Below, one piece after another: positions 18,101 through 25,922 of a stretch of DNA of 64,000 nt. Position numbers and translations under genes: made by a program. The DNA comes from Streptomyces netropsis. Its GTDB lineage: Bacteria; Actinomycetota; Actinomycetes; Streptomycetales; Streptomycetaceae. The stretch is taken from assembly GCF_014203545.1 (NCBI RefSeq), contig NZ_JACHJG010000012.1, forward strand, positions 186,001-250,000, read 5' to 3'. Numbering within the stretch: the first letter of the stretch is position 1; every line of letters starts with the position of its first letter. The notes beneath the pieces were generated by a model that saw only the letters and a list, made by a program, of their open reading frames with translations, was not told the DNA's origin and did no database searches.

Positions 18101-18849
18101 TCGGCGAGACCGCCGTTGGACTGCATGAACATCAGCCGCACGTCCCGCAACCGGTCGGCGACCTGCTGCACGTAGCGCCGCAGGACCGGTGAGAGATAGG
18201 CGTCGACGACCGCGGTGTCCCCCCGCGGCACCAGCTTCATGAGCGGGCTGACCTCGCTGGACAGCGACACCTGCGGGAATCCGATCCGCTCGGCGAGGTC
18301 ACCGATCGCCCTCTCGTGCGCCGGGTGCAGATGGCTGTGCAGGCACACCACCGCCACCGCGCGGATGCCGTCGTCGTGGGCGCGCCGCAGCTCGGTGGCC
18401 AGAGGGCCGAGTTCCGGGGCGCGCAGGACCGTGCCGTCCGCGGTGATGCGTTCCTCGACCTCGATCACCCGCTCGTACAGGGCCCGGGGGAGGGTGATCG
18501 CCCGGTCGAAGATCCGGGGCCGGTTCTGGTAGCCGATGCGCAGCGCGTCACCGAAGCCGCGGGTGATGACCAGTGCCGTCCGCTCGCCCTTGCGCTCCAG
18601 AAGGGCGTTGGTCGCCACCGTGGTGCCCATCCGTACGGCTTCCACCGTGCCGCTCGCGACGGTCTGGTCCTCCCGCAGGCCGAGGAGCGTGCGGATCCCG
18701 GCCACGGCGGCGTCGCGGTAGCGGGCGGGGTCCTCCGACAGGAGCTTGTGCGTCAGCAGCCCGCCGTCGGGGCGGCGCGCCACGATGTCGGTGAACGTAC
18801 CGCCCCGGTCGACCCAGAACTGCCACTTCCCACCAGCGCCGTCCGTCAC
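15184..18849 (-). CDS. ATP-dependent 5-oxoprolinase / hydantoinase (HyuA-HyuB fusion)
   Basis: Large enzyme of 1221 residues fusing both subunits of the hydantoinase/oxoprolinase family; it opens cyclic amides such as 5-oxoproline to glutamate using ATP. The HyuA half, residues 1 to about 690, has the actin-like phosphate motif FWVDRGGTFTDIV near the N-terminus and SGPAGGIVGMVRM then GFDMGGTSTDVS in the middle. The HyuB half begins around DPVLLEIFNNLFMSIAEQMG and contains NIKERLDFSCALFD and NDPYHGGTHLPDV. The length matches full 5-oxoprolinases. GTG at 18849 has AAGGGAG five bases before it, which I prefer to GTG at 18864. It is 46 bp downstream of an ornithine-cyclodeaminase-family gene, probably the same transcript. 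Confidence 0.9.
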   Translation of the reverse strand: MTDGAGGKWQFWVDRGGTFTDIVARRPDGGLLTHKLLSEDPARYRDAAVAGIRTLLGLREDQTVASGTVEAVRMGTTVATNALLERKGERTALVITRGFGDALRIGYQNRPRIFDRAITLPRALYERVIEVEERITADGTVLRAPELGPLATELRRAHDDGIRAVAVVCLHSHLHPAHERAIGDLAERIGFPQVSLSSEVSPLMKLVPRGDTAVVDAYLSPVLRRYVQQVADRLRDVRLMFMQSNGGLAEAGHFRGKDAVLSGPAGGIVGMVRMSRLAGFEKVIGFDMGGTSTDVSHFAGDYERVFTTQVAGVRLRAPMLDIHTVAAGGGSVLHFDGSRYRVGPDSAGAAPGPACYRAGGPLTVTDANVMLGRIQPAHFPHVFGPDGDRSLDCDVVRRRFTELAEDIHTRTGDRRSPEQVAEGYLRIAVANIGSAIKRISVQKGHDVTRYALTTFGGAGGQHACAVADSLGIRTVLVPPMAGVLSALGIGLADTTAMREQSVEAPLEEAHMERINAVAGELESAARSELLDEDVPAEHIRVARRAHLRYDGTDTTAPVDLTDPATMTAAFEAGHRATYSFLMDRPIVVESLSVEATGLTLQPDLDALGNLHGEGTAVPEGGTASLFTDGAWREVPLHRREHLRPGASVTGPAVITEANATTVVDTGWHAATVPAGHLLVERVAAPAEADVGTTADPVLLEIFNNLFMSIAEQMGARLESTAQSVNIKERLDFSCALFDPEGNLVANAPHIPVHLGSMGTAVKEVVRRREGAMKPGDAYAVNDPYHGGTHLPDVTVVTPVFGDGAGRAGPAGARILFFVASRGHHAEIGGLTPGSMPANSREIHEEGVLFDNWLLVENGSLREAETLRLLTEAPYPSRNPATNLADLRAQIAANRKGVEEVGKMIDHFGLDVVQAYMRHVQDNAEEAVRRVVDALDDGAYRYETDSGAVIAVRVSVDREHRTATVDFTGTSPQLDSNLNAPSSVVAAAVLYVFRTLVADDIPLNDGCLRPLRIVIPPGSMLAPVFPAAVVAGNVETSQAITGALYAAMGVQAEGSGTMNNVTFGDERHQYYETVASGSGAGAGFDGASVVQTHMTNSRLTDPEVLEWRFPVLLEEFAVRHGSGGSGRWHGGDGAVRRIRFRRPMTVSTLAGHRRVPPYGMAGGSPGALGTGRVERADGSTVQMAGCDSVEVGTDDVLVVETPGGGGYGTPEPDGAPATDART

Positions 18850-18895
18850 GTCCGCTCCCTTCACCGCCGGCCGCGACGCGGCCCGCCCACGGCCT

Positions 18896-19885
18896 CTACC
18901 GCAGGGTGATCTCCTCGCCGGTGCCCCGATCGCGGGCGGCGGCGAGGACCAGTGCCGCGGCGGCGGCGTCCTGCACTGCCACGCCCACCGATTTGTAGAG
19001 GGTGATCTGCTCCGGCGAGGTGCGTCCCGGCTTGTCTCCCGAGACGAGCTCGCCCAGTTCGGTGTGGACGTGCCCGGCGGTGACGACGCCGTCGCGGATC
19101 GGTTCCACCAGGTCGTTGCTGCCGGTGGGGAAGGGGGCCAGCGCGGTCCGCCGCGACTCGACGCACACCAGCGCGTCGGCGACGGTGGCGTCGTCGATCT
19201 CGCGGCCCTTCGGGTTGAACCCGACCGAGGTGATGTGCACTCCGGGTGTCAGCCAGGGGCGGCGGACCACCGGGTCGGTGGCGTGGGTGGCCGCCGCGGC
19301 GATGTCGGCGCCGTCGAGCGCCTCGGCGTAGGTCGGCACCGCCCGTACCTCGGCGTCGAGTACGGACGACAGGTCCTCGGCCAGGGCGGCCGCCTTCGCC
19401 GGGTTCCGGCCCGCCACCCGGATCTGCCGGATCGGGCGGACCCGGCACATGGCGCGGGCGTGGGAACGGGCCTGCACCCCGGTGCCCAGCACGGCCAGCA
19501 CCGACGCGTCCTCGCGGGCCAGGAGCCGCGCCGAGAGCGCGGAGCAGGCAGCGGTGCGTTCCGTGGTGATGGCCGTACCGTCCAGCAGGCCCACGGGCTC
19601 GCCCGTCTCCGGGTCGAACACGACGATCAGTGCCTGGTGGGTGGGCAGCGGCGTTCCCGCGTTGCCGGGAAAGAGGGAGACCAGCTTGCTCATGAGCGCC
19701 CCGGCCGAGGGCACGTAGCCCGGCATGGCGCCCAGCAGCCCCTCGCGCTCGGGCACCAGCGCGGCGACCCGGTCCGGCGCCGAGGCGCGGCCCGCACTGA
19801 GGTCGGCCATCGCCGAGGCCAAGGTGTCGATCAACTCGTCCAGGTCGAGCAGGGTCTCGACCTGGGTGGGCCCCAGAACCAGCAC
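18896..19885 (-). CDS. Ornithine cyclodeaminase / mu-crystallin family protein
   Basis: NAD(P)-binding enzyme of 329 residues. Motifs: LMSKLVSLFPGN and HQALIVVFDPETGEPVGLLD in the N-terminal half, TAACSALSARLLARED, then the Rossmann loop VLGTGVQARSHARAM. The C-terminal part has ITSVGFNPKGREID. Family members deaminate ornithine to proline, or reduce cyclic imines such as pyrroline-2-carboxylate; the sequence does not decide. Co-transcription with 5-oxoprolinase suggests proline/oxoproline/glutamate salvage. I chose GTG at 19885, with GGGAGG nine bases upstream; the frame is open to 20164 but that extension is low-complexity Arg/Pro/Gly. Confidence 0.88.
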   Translation of the reverse strand: MLVLGPTQVETLLDLDELIDTLASAMADLSAGRASAPDRVAALVPEREGLLGAMPGYVPSAGALMSKLVSLFPGNAGTPLPTHQALIVVFDPETGEPVGLLDGTAITTERTAACSALSARLLAREDASVLAVLGTGVQARSHARAMCRVRPIRQIRVAGRNPAKAAALAEDLSSVLDAEVRAVPTYAEALDGADIAAAATHATDPVVRRPWLTPGVHITSVGFNPKGREIDDATVADALVCVESRRTALAPFPTGSNDLVEPIRDGVVTAGHVHTELGELVSGDKPGRTSPEQITLYKSVGVAVQDAAAAALVLAAARDRGTGEEITLR

Positions 19886-20217
19886 ACGCCTCAGCCTCCC
19901 GAATCGCCGTTCCGCCGCCGCGGTCGGGGTGTCGGCCCACCGTCCGGGCCGGCCGGCCACGAACGCACCGCGCCGCCGGGCACGTTCACCGGTACGCGTC
20001 CGACCCCGTTCGACTGTACGCGTCGCGCTCCTCGGAACGGTGGAGCCGGGCCCACGCTGGTGGAGGTGCCGTGCATGGCCTCCCGGAACAGGTCCGGCAT
20101 CACCGGGACCTCGGCGCCGAACGGGCTGGACCGGGCGTCCGGGCCCCGGGCGATCCGGGCTCATGCGCAGGCGGAATCGGGTGATGTGGTGACGTACCGA
20201 CAGTAAACCGCCGGGGG
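19886..20217. other. Intergenic region, no confident gene
   Basis: 332 bp between the ornithine-cyclodeaminase start and the TetR stop, both leftward. It should hold the promoter of the cyclodeaminase-oxoprolinase operon. A leftward 70-codon frame (19891-20103) exists but lacks a good ribosome site and recognisable sequence. Confidence 0.5.
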
Positions 20218-20883
20218 TTATCCCGGTGGGCGCAGGCCGGCGGTCAGGGTGAGGCTGCCCGGCAGGGCCGCGCAGGCGTCGCGCACATGGGCGGCCAGGC
20301 CGGCGCGCGTGAGGGTGCCCGGTCCGGCCGTCCAGGTGTCCAGGGCGCAGTGGAAGGCGGCGACCAGCATGTCCACGGCCAGTCGGGTGCGCGGATCGTC
20401 GGGGGTGGCCAGATCGAGGCGGCGGTACAGGGTGGCGAGCGCGGCCCGGCCGGTGTCATGGCAGAAGTGCAGGCCGTGGGCGTCCATCGACGGGGTGGCC
20501 GCGGCCAGCTGACGGGTGAGCAGGACGCGGTGGGCCCATCCGTCGGCGGTCATCCGGTCCATCGCCGCGAACAGGGCCTCTTGCAGCATCTCCAGCACCG
20601 GGCGGCCCCCGGGCTCGCGCGTCTCCAGGTCCTCGAGGAAGGCCCGCCACAGGTCCTGGGTCGGCGCCATGGCGACGTCTTCCTTGCTGGCGAAGTAGCG
20701 GAAGAAGGTGCGCTTGGAGACCTCCACCGCGTCGCAGAGCTCGTCGAGGGTCACTCCGTTGAAACCCCGCTCGGTGAATAGCTCCAGGGCGGTGTCGACC
20801 AGGGTCTGTCGCGTGCGCAGCTTTTTGCGTTCGCGCAGCGGGAGCCGGTCGTCGTGGTCGCGGGGCGGCAGCGCGTTGCTCAT
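20218..20883 (-). CDS. TetR-family repressor
   Basis: Transcriptional regulator of 221 residues. The TetR helix-turn-helix lies at about 20-65: LRTRQTLVDTALELFTERGF, then VTLDELCDAVEVSKRTFFRY with the characteristic recognition helix, followed by FASKEDV. The remaining 150 residues form the ligand-binding domain. It is divergent from a medium-chain oxidoreductase gene at 21012, with a perfect 21-bp palindrome in between, so it most likely represses both itself and that enzyme and is released by a small, perhaps electrophilic or quinone-like ligand (inference). Confidence 0.92.
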   Translation of the reverse strand: MSNALPPRDHDDRLPLRERKKLRTRQTLVDTALELFTERGFNGVTLDELCDAVEVSKRTFFRYFASKEDVAMAPTQDLWRAFLEDLETREPGGRPVLEMLQEALFAAMDRMTADGWAHRVLLTRQLAAATPSMDAHGLHFCHDTGRAALATLYRRLDLATPDDPRTRLAVDMLVAAFHCALDTWTAGPGTLTRAGLAAHVRDACAALPGSLTLTAGLRPPG

Positions 20884-20923
20884 GGCGGCAAGCGTACCCG
20901 AGGGGTGAATGCCACTTGCGCGC

Positions 20924-20944
20924 TTATGCCACTCAGTGGCATAA
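20924..20944. promoter_or_regulatory. Palindromic operator for the TetR regulator
   Basis: A perfect 21-bp palindrome with arms TTATGCCACT and AGTGGCATAA around a central C, between the divergent TetR and oxidoreductase genes. A further half-site AATGCCACT lies at 20908-20916. Position and symmetry fit a TetR dimer operator. Confidence 0.85.
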
Positions 20945-21011
20945 CTGTGTTTCCGATCTTCACCGGCCCGATCCCCGGTGCCGACCCGACCTCCAGCGAA
21001 GGGTGCACCCC

Positions 21012-21941
21012 ATGCGTGCTCTGCTCGTCGACCGATCCGTTCCCGCAGGCCTCCGCCTCGGCCAGGCCCCCGACCCCGAGCCCGCCCCGCACCAGGCCCT
21101 GGTGCGGGTGACGGCGACGTCCCTCAATCACGGCGAGGTCGAGTTCGGCCTGAAGGGCGCGCCCGAGGGTGCCGTCCTCGGCTGGGACGCGGCCGGAGTC
21201 GTGGAGCGGGCCGCCGCCGACGGCTCCGGCCCCGCGGCCGGTACCCCCGTGGTCACGCTCGGCGCCGACGGCGCCTGGGCCGAACTGCGCGCCGTCGACA
21301 CCGACTTGATGGGGATCGTCCCGGCGGGAGCCGACCCCGGGGCGATCAGTACGGTGCCCGTGGCGGGCGCCAGCGCCCTGCGCGCCCTCCACCGCGTCGG
21401 CCCGATCCTGGGCAGGCGCGTCCTCGTCACCGGCGCCACGGGCGGCGTCGGCCGGTACGCCGTGCAGCTCGCCCGGCTCGGCGGAGCGCACGTCATCGCT
21501 TCCACCGGAGACCCGGCGAAGCACGGTGACGGCCTCCTGGCGCTGGGAGCCCACGAAGTGGTGAACGGGCCGCTCCAGGTCGACGGGCCGGTCGACGGTG
21601 TCGTGGACCTGGTGGGAGGGCAGCAGCTCGTGGACGCCTACGACAAGCTGGTCGAGCGGGGCACCCTGGTCGCGGTCGGGCACTCCGCGCGGCAAGGCGA
21701 GACCTTGCCCTACGGTGCGCTCTTCGGCGACCAGGGCCGGCACGACCGCGCGATCACCACCTTCTTCCTGCTCGGCTGCCCGGGGCTCGCCCCGGACCTG
21801 ACCTGGCTCGCGGACAAGGTCGCCACGGGCGGGCTCGACCCGCAGATCTCCTGGCGCGGCGGCTGGGACGGGGCCGCCGAGGCGATCGGCGCCCTGCTCG
21901 AACGCCGGCTCCACGGCAAGGCGGTACTGGACATCCCCTGA
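21012..21941 (+). CDS. Zinc-free medium-chain dehydrogenase (quinone-oxidoreductase-like)
   Basis: NADPH-dependent oxidoreductase of 309 residues from the MDR superfamily. The GroES-like N-terminal half includes VRVTATSLNHGEVEFG and VLGWDAAGVV. The Rossmann half has the VLVTGATGGVGRYAVQLARL nucleotide motif at about 137-156. Catalytic zinc ligands typical of alcohol dehydrogenases are absent, so a quinone or enone reductase is likelier. ATG at 21012 (MRALLVD); an upstream in-frame ATG at 20916 would run through the operator and is rejected. It is likely controlled by the divergent TetR protein. Confidence 0.88.
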   Translation: MRALLVDRSVPAGLRLGQAPDPEPAPHQALVRVTATSLNHGEVEFGLKGAPEGAVLGWDAAGVVERAAADGSGPAAGTPVVTLGADGAWAELRAVDTDLMGIVPAGADPGAISTVPVAGASALRALHRVGPILGRRVLVTGATGGVGRYAVQLARLGGAHVIASTGDPAKHGDGLLALGAHEVVNGPLQVDGPVDGVVDLVGGQQLVDAYDKLVERGTLVAVGHSARQGETLPYGALFGDQGRHDRAITTFFLLGCPGLAPDLTWLADKVATGGLDPQISWRGGWDGAAEAIGALLERRLHGKAVLDIP

Positions 21942-22222
21942 TACGTGCCGGGGGCCGCGAGAACGCCCGCCCGCGGAGCGTCGTCGACGCCGGCCCCTGG
22001 GGCCCGCCGCTGTCGTTCCGGGACTGGGCGCACGACCTGCGGGCGGGAAACGGCGGGAGACAGCCGGAGACGACGCCCTCAGGAGCGGCGAGCTACTGGA
22101 CTCCACGGGCACCCTGGAGATCTACTCCGCCCCGCCCCACCGGGTGCACCGGGTCAAGCTCGACCGCGTCACCTCGGTGACCCCCGTCGCGCCCTGCGCC
22201 GCGCCCCGCGACTGACGGAGCA
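21942..22222 (+). pseudogene. Possible degenerate coding remnant
   Basis: No intact gene fits, but two rightward frames look protein-like in succession. One reads VVDAGPWGPPLSFRDWAHDL around 21996-22055. Another reads LLDSTGTLEIYSAPPHRV around 22093-22146 and continues to a stop near 22215. Together they suggest a short gene broken by a frameshift and lacking its start. No family is recognised, and chance open frame in GC-rich DNA is not excluded. Confidence 0.25.
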
Positions 22223-23080
22223 CTACGGCGTCGGCCCCCACGCGCCGGCGCCGTGCACGGTGTTCGTCGAGAGCACCTCGCAGCCCATCGACGCCACCGC
22301 CCCGAGCACCGCCCGGCGGGCCCGTTCACTGTCCTCGGGCGGGAACGCCACCCGGATCTGATGGCCGTACGCCGTCTCGTACGTCAGCCGCCAGCCGGTC
22401 TCCACGGTCGCGAAGTGGTCCTGGCGGCTGTCGTTGTACGGGGAGTGGAAACTGCCCCGGTCGACGGTGGGTGCCAACTCCTCGCGCAGGATCCGCAGTC
22501 GCTCCGGGTAGGGCAGGGGGCCTTCCGACAGCGGCACGTACACATGGACCTCCTCGCGCGCCGCGTCGAACCACGGGGCGAGCCCCTCGTCGTCGGGCAT
22601 GACCTCGGAGACGATCCGCCCGCTGGTCCAGCCCTCGATGAAGTCCGTGGCACAGCAGTCGTATTCCTCGTGGTCGTCGTCGCGCGACCAGAGGACCACC
22701 GGCCAGGAATCGGGCTCTCCGACGGTGAGCCAGCACAGATGGTGGCCGACGTCTGTCAGCCCCCAGGCGATCAGTCCGCCCGGTTCCGGGAACAGCGGGT
22801 ACGGATAGCGCTCCGGGAACATCTCCCGCGACGGTCCGTAGTCCTCGAGCAGGTCCGCCGTGAGCCGCACCGGGTTGTCCTCCCCGAACGGGGTGCACAG
22901 GCCGATGACGTCACAGAACTCCCCCCGGCCGTACGTGGCGACGAGCGCCTTGAAATCGGACGGCAGACGGGTCCCGAGCGAGGCCTCCACGGCCGCCCAG
23001 TCGCCCTGACCGCCCGTCGGGCGCGACGGCGGCGGCACGCGCCGGACGAGATCGGTCAGCAGAGGGCTGGAAAAAGACAT
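22223..23080 (-). CDS. SMI1/KNR4 (SUKH) family protein
   Basis: Soluble protein of 285 residues. The SUKH fold is suggested by WAAVEASLGTRLPSDFKALV at about 28-47, then YGRGEFCDVIGLCTP and GGLIAWGLTDVGHHLCWLT, the usual pattern of this superfamily. SUKH proteins often act as immunity proteins against secreted toxins, although many Streptomyces copies are orphans; no toxin gene is visible next to it. A second part, about 170-285 (EEVHVYVPLSEGPLPYPERL and on), is unassigned. ATG at 23080; the longer frame to 23479 is antisense to the glyoxalase gene. Confidence 0.8.
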   Translation of the reverse strand: MSFSSPLLTDLVRRVPPPSRPTGGQGDWAAVEASLGTRLPSDFKALVATYGRGEFCDVIGLCTPFGEDNPVRLTADLLEDYGPSREMFPERYPYPLFPEPGGLIAWGLTDVGHHLCWLTVGEPDSWPVVLWSRDDDHEEYDCCATDFIEGWTSGRIVSEVMPDDEGLAPWFDAAREEVHVYVPLSEGPLPYPERLRILREELAPTVDRGSFHSPYNDSRQDHFATVETGWRLTYETAYGHQIRVAFPPEDSERARRAVLGAVASMGCEVLSTNTVHGAGAWGPTP

Positions 23081-23228
23081 GCGGGCCACCCTAACCGGGC
23101 CGCGGGCGCCGCCCTTGCCGCAGGCTCGGCCGGGGAACCCCGGCCGGCCTGCGGGTGCCGAGGCGTGGGCCGTTTCGCCGATAGCCTGATTCCCCATCTG
23201 TCGGGCAACAACGCGAAAGGGGTCCGTC

Positions 23229-23597
23229 ATGGTGAAATTCACCGGTGCCGTCCCGGTTCTGACCGCAGTCGACGTGCCGGCCGACGTCGCCTTCTGGGTC
23301 GGTACCCTGGGCTTCGAAGAGGACTTCGGGGACCGGGACTTCGCGGGTATCCACCGAGGTGACGTGCAGTTGTTCATCAGCCGGACGGAACACCGGATCG
23401 TCGCGGACAACACCTCGGCGTGGGTGGAGGTCGTGGGCCTCGACGCCTTGCATGAGGAGTGGTCGCGGAAGGTCTCCACGGACTACGCGGACACCTCCGG
23501 CCCGGCCATGACCGAAGTGGGCGACTCTCCCGCGGGCCGCGAGTTCGCGCTGCGCGACCCCGCCGGGAACTGCGTCCACTTCGCTGCCGAGCGCTGA
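23229..23597 (+). CDS. Glyoxalase/bleomycin-resistance (VOC) protein
   Basis: VOC-superfamily protein of 122 residues. The opening strand-helix VPVLTAVDVPADVAFWVGTL is followed by LGFEEDFG, IHRGDVQLFISR and the closing FALRDPAGNCVHFAAE. The size and ends match bleomycin-resistance-like proteins that bind a drug as a dimer. A metal-dependent dioxygenase or lyase role cannot be excluded. ATG at 23229 follows AAAGGGG. Divergent from the SUKH gene. Confidence 0.88.
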   Translation: MVKFTGAVPVLTAVDVPADVAFWVGTLGFEEDFGDRDFAGIHRGDVQLFISRTEHRIVADNTSAWVEVVGLDALHEEWSRKVSTDYADTSGPAMTEVGDSPAGREFALRDPAGNCVHFAAER

Positions 23598-23641
23598 GGC
23601 GACGGGCGGCACCCACGCGGGATCGTCAAGGACCGAGGGCG

Positions 23642-24538
23642 CTACGAACAGTCGGAGTGGTAGGCATAGGGCCGGTCGGGGCACCTGGTGCAGACGAAGA
23701 GGTATATGCCGCCCATGTCACCGAGCATCAGCCCCGGCGGCCCCTGGATCATCCGGCGCTCCTCGTAGGGGAGGTCCCAGATCTCGCCCGTGCCGGGCGT
23801 GTCCTCCAAGGGCAGCCAGCCCCGCCACGACTCCCCGTCGAACTCCCTGCTGTTGACCGTCAGCAGATGGTCCATGCGCAGACCGCACCCGGTGCAGTCG
23901 GGCCAGTACGGATCCTGGGTCCACGTCGGGTATCCGCCGACCTTGACGCCGTGGGCCACCGAGAGGTGGGACCAGTACGACCAGCCGGTCTCCTCCTCCA
24001 CCTCCTCGAACCGCTCCTCCAGCGCGTCGGCGATGTCCTCGGGCAGATCCCAGTTCGGGTACTCGGTGATCCGCTCCGGGTGCAGCACGCACGGGTCCGG
24101 GAGGTAGTCGTCGTCGGCACCGGCCGGCCGGGGCGGTGCGACGGGATCACCGTCACACCGGGCGCTGTCCCACCAGTGCAGCTCCGGGCGGGGTACGTAA
24201 CCGGCCTTGTGGTCGAAGGGGCACCACAGCACCTGAAGAACGTCCGTACCGGCGGGAAAGGGCAGCTCGGGCACATCGGCGGCGAACAACTGGAGCACGG
24301 GCACCAAGGGCAGCGCACCGGCCCCCCGCGGCGGCGCGAACGCCGTCGACGGGTGGTCGTCGGCGCAGTGCGGCCACTCCACCGACCGCGGCCACAGCAC
24401 CGGCCCGCCCAGCGAACTCTCCCGCACGCCGGGACTCCCGGGCCGTGGGTGCAACCGGACCGCGTCCCTGCGATAGGGGACGACCTCGGGGAACAGCGCC
24501 TCCACGTCGAGGGGGCGGGGAGGGGTGGTACGAGCCAT
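23642..24538 (-). CDS. DUF1963-like protein
   Basis: Soluble protein of 298 residues. Features typical of DUF1963 are SSLGGPVLWPRSVEWPHC near residue 40, a Pro/Trp-rich body, VGGYPTWTQDPYWPDC near 205, and a MGGIYLFVCTRCP ending. Four Cys in two CxxC pairs (CTGC at about 216 and CTRC near the C-terminus) could bind a metal. Function of the family is unknown; it is often found near SUKH-type immunity genes, as here. Start ATG (MARTTPP) at 24538. Confidence 0.75.
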   Translation of the reverse strand: MARTTPPRPLDVEALFPEVVPYRRDAVRLHPRPGSPGVRESSLGGPVLWPRSVEWPHCADDHPSTAFAPPRGAGALPLVPVLQLFAADVPELPFPAGTDVLQVLWCPFDHKAGYVPRPELHWWDSARCDGDPVAPPRPAGADDDYLPDPCVLHPERITEYPNWDLPEDIADALEERFEEVEEETGWSYWSHLSVAHGVKVGGYPTWTQDPYWPDCTGCGLRMDHLLTVNSREFDGESWRGWLPLEDTPGTGEIWDLPYEERRMIQGPPGLMLGDMGGIYLFVCTRCPDRPYAYHSDCS

Positions 24539-24693
24539 GGCAGGCACTCCTGACGGACCGGTCACGCACGGCGGCTCCTGCCGCGGCGGACCGAGAGCGT
24601 AACCCCCGGGTGTGACACGCCCGCCGAAGAACTTGCGTTGAAGCACACTCCAGCTCGTAGCGTCGTGGGCACGACCTCACCGAAGGGAACACC

Positions 24694-25752
24694 GTGCGAT
24701 ACACACTGTTCGGCAGGACCGGCCTGCGCGTCAGCGAGCTGAGCCTGGGCGCCATGACCATCGGCGACGACTGGGGATGGGGCGCGACCAAGGAGACGAG
24801 CGGACGCATCCTCGACGCCTACGCCGACGCGGGCGGCAACTTCATCGACACCGCCAACATCTACACCGACGGCACCTCGGAGACCGTTCTCGGTGAGCTG
24901 CTCGACGGCCGCCGCGAGAGTTTCGTCCTGGCCAGCAAGTACACCTGCGCCACCCGCAAGGGCGATGTGAACGCGGCGGGCAACCACCGCAAGAGCCTCG
25001 TGCGATCGGTGGAGGAGAGCCTCGACCGGTTGCGCACCGACCGCCTCGACGTCCTGTGGGTGCACGCGCGGGACAACTTCACGCCGGTCGAGGAGGTCAT
25101 GCGGGCGCTGGACGACCTCGTCCGCGCCGGAAAGGTGCTCTACATCGGCGTTTCCGACTGGCCGGCCTGGGAGATCGCGCAGGCCAACACGCTCGCCGAG
25201 CTCCGTGGGTGGACCTCGTTCGCGGGCTCGCAGCTGCGCTACAACCTGCTGGAGCGGACGCCGGAGCGTGAACTGCTCCCGCAGGCCCGCGCCTTCGACC
25301 TGGCCGTGCTGGCGTGGAGCCCGCTCGCGGCCGGCAAGCTCACCGGCAAGTACCGGCGGGGCGAGACGGGCCGACTGAACGCCCCGGGCTGGGAAAGCGG
25401 GACGGACCCCAGGGAGGACGAGATCATCACCGCGGTGATGGAGATCGCCGAACAGGGCGGCTGGAGCCCGGCGCAGGTGGCGCTGGCATGGCTCCGGAGC
25501 CGCCCCGGCAACGTCGTACCGATCATCGCCGCCACCAAGGAGAACCAGCTCGCCGACAACCTCGCCGCCGTCGAGGTCGAGCTCGACGCCGCCGCCGTCG
25601 AACGGCTCGACGAGGTGAGCGCGGTGCCGCTCGGGTTCCCGCACGACTTCCTGCGGGAACCGGGCATCACGGAGAACGTCTACGGCGACCGGTGGGCCGC
25701 CATCGAGGACCGACGCTCCACCTATCGCCGCACGACCAGCGAGATCCTCTAG
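24694..25752 (+). CDS. Aldo/keto reductase
   Basis: NADPH-dependent reductase of 352 residues with a TIM-barrel fold. Catalytic tetrad positions are visible: Asp in NFIDTANIYTDG, Tyr in the same stretch, Lys in LASKYTCAT, and His in VLWVHARDNFTP. YIGVSDWPAWEIAQA and PIIAATKENQLADNL are the usual NADP-binding segments near the C-terminus. The substrate is unknown; the subfamily resembles YajO/YeaE-like general reductases. GTG at 24694 after GAAGGGA. Confidence 0.92.
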   Translation: MRYTLFGRTGLRVSELSLGAMTIGDDWGWGATKETSGRILDAYADAGGNFIDTANIYTDGTSETVLGELLDGRRESFVLASKYTCATRKGDVNAAGNHRKSLVRSVEESLDRLRTDRLDVLWVHARDNFTPVEEVMRALDDLVRAGKVLYIGVSDWPAWEIAQANTLAELRGWTSFAGSQLRYNLLERTPERELLPQARAFDLAVLAWSPLAAGKLTGKYRRGETGRLNAPGWESGTDPREDEIITAVMEIAEQGGWSPAQVALAWLRSRPGNVVPIIAATKENQLADNLAAVEVELDAAAVERLDEVSAVPLGFPHDFLREPGITENVYGDRWAAIEDRRSTYRRTTSEIL

Positions 25753-25922
25753 GCGGTTTCGTCCGCGGCACCGGTGCGAGCCCGGAGACGGACCTCACGG
25801 TGCGTGAGCATGCTGGACTTGCTTAGCATGTACACGACGCGCGTAGCGCGGCCAAGAGGGGACTCGTCACGCTCAGGCTGCTGTTCCCCTGGGTCGGGTA
25901 TTTCTGCCAGAAGGAAGAACAC

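Noticed and set aside
25809..25830. CATGCT...AGCATG inverted repeat upstream of the lipoprotein gene
   Set aside because: Only 6-bp arms with a 10-bp spacer; expected by chance in a window of this size.
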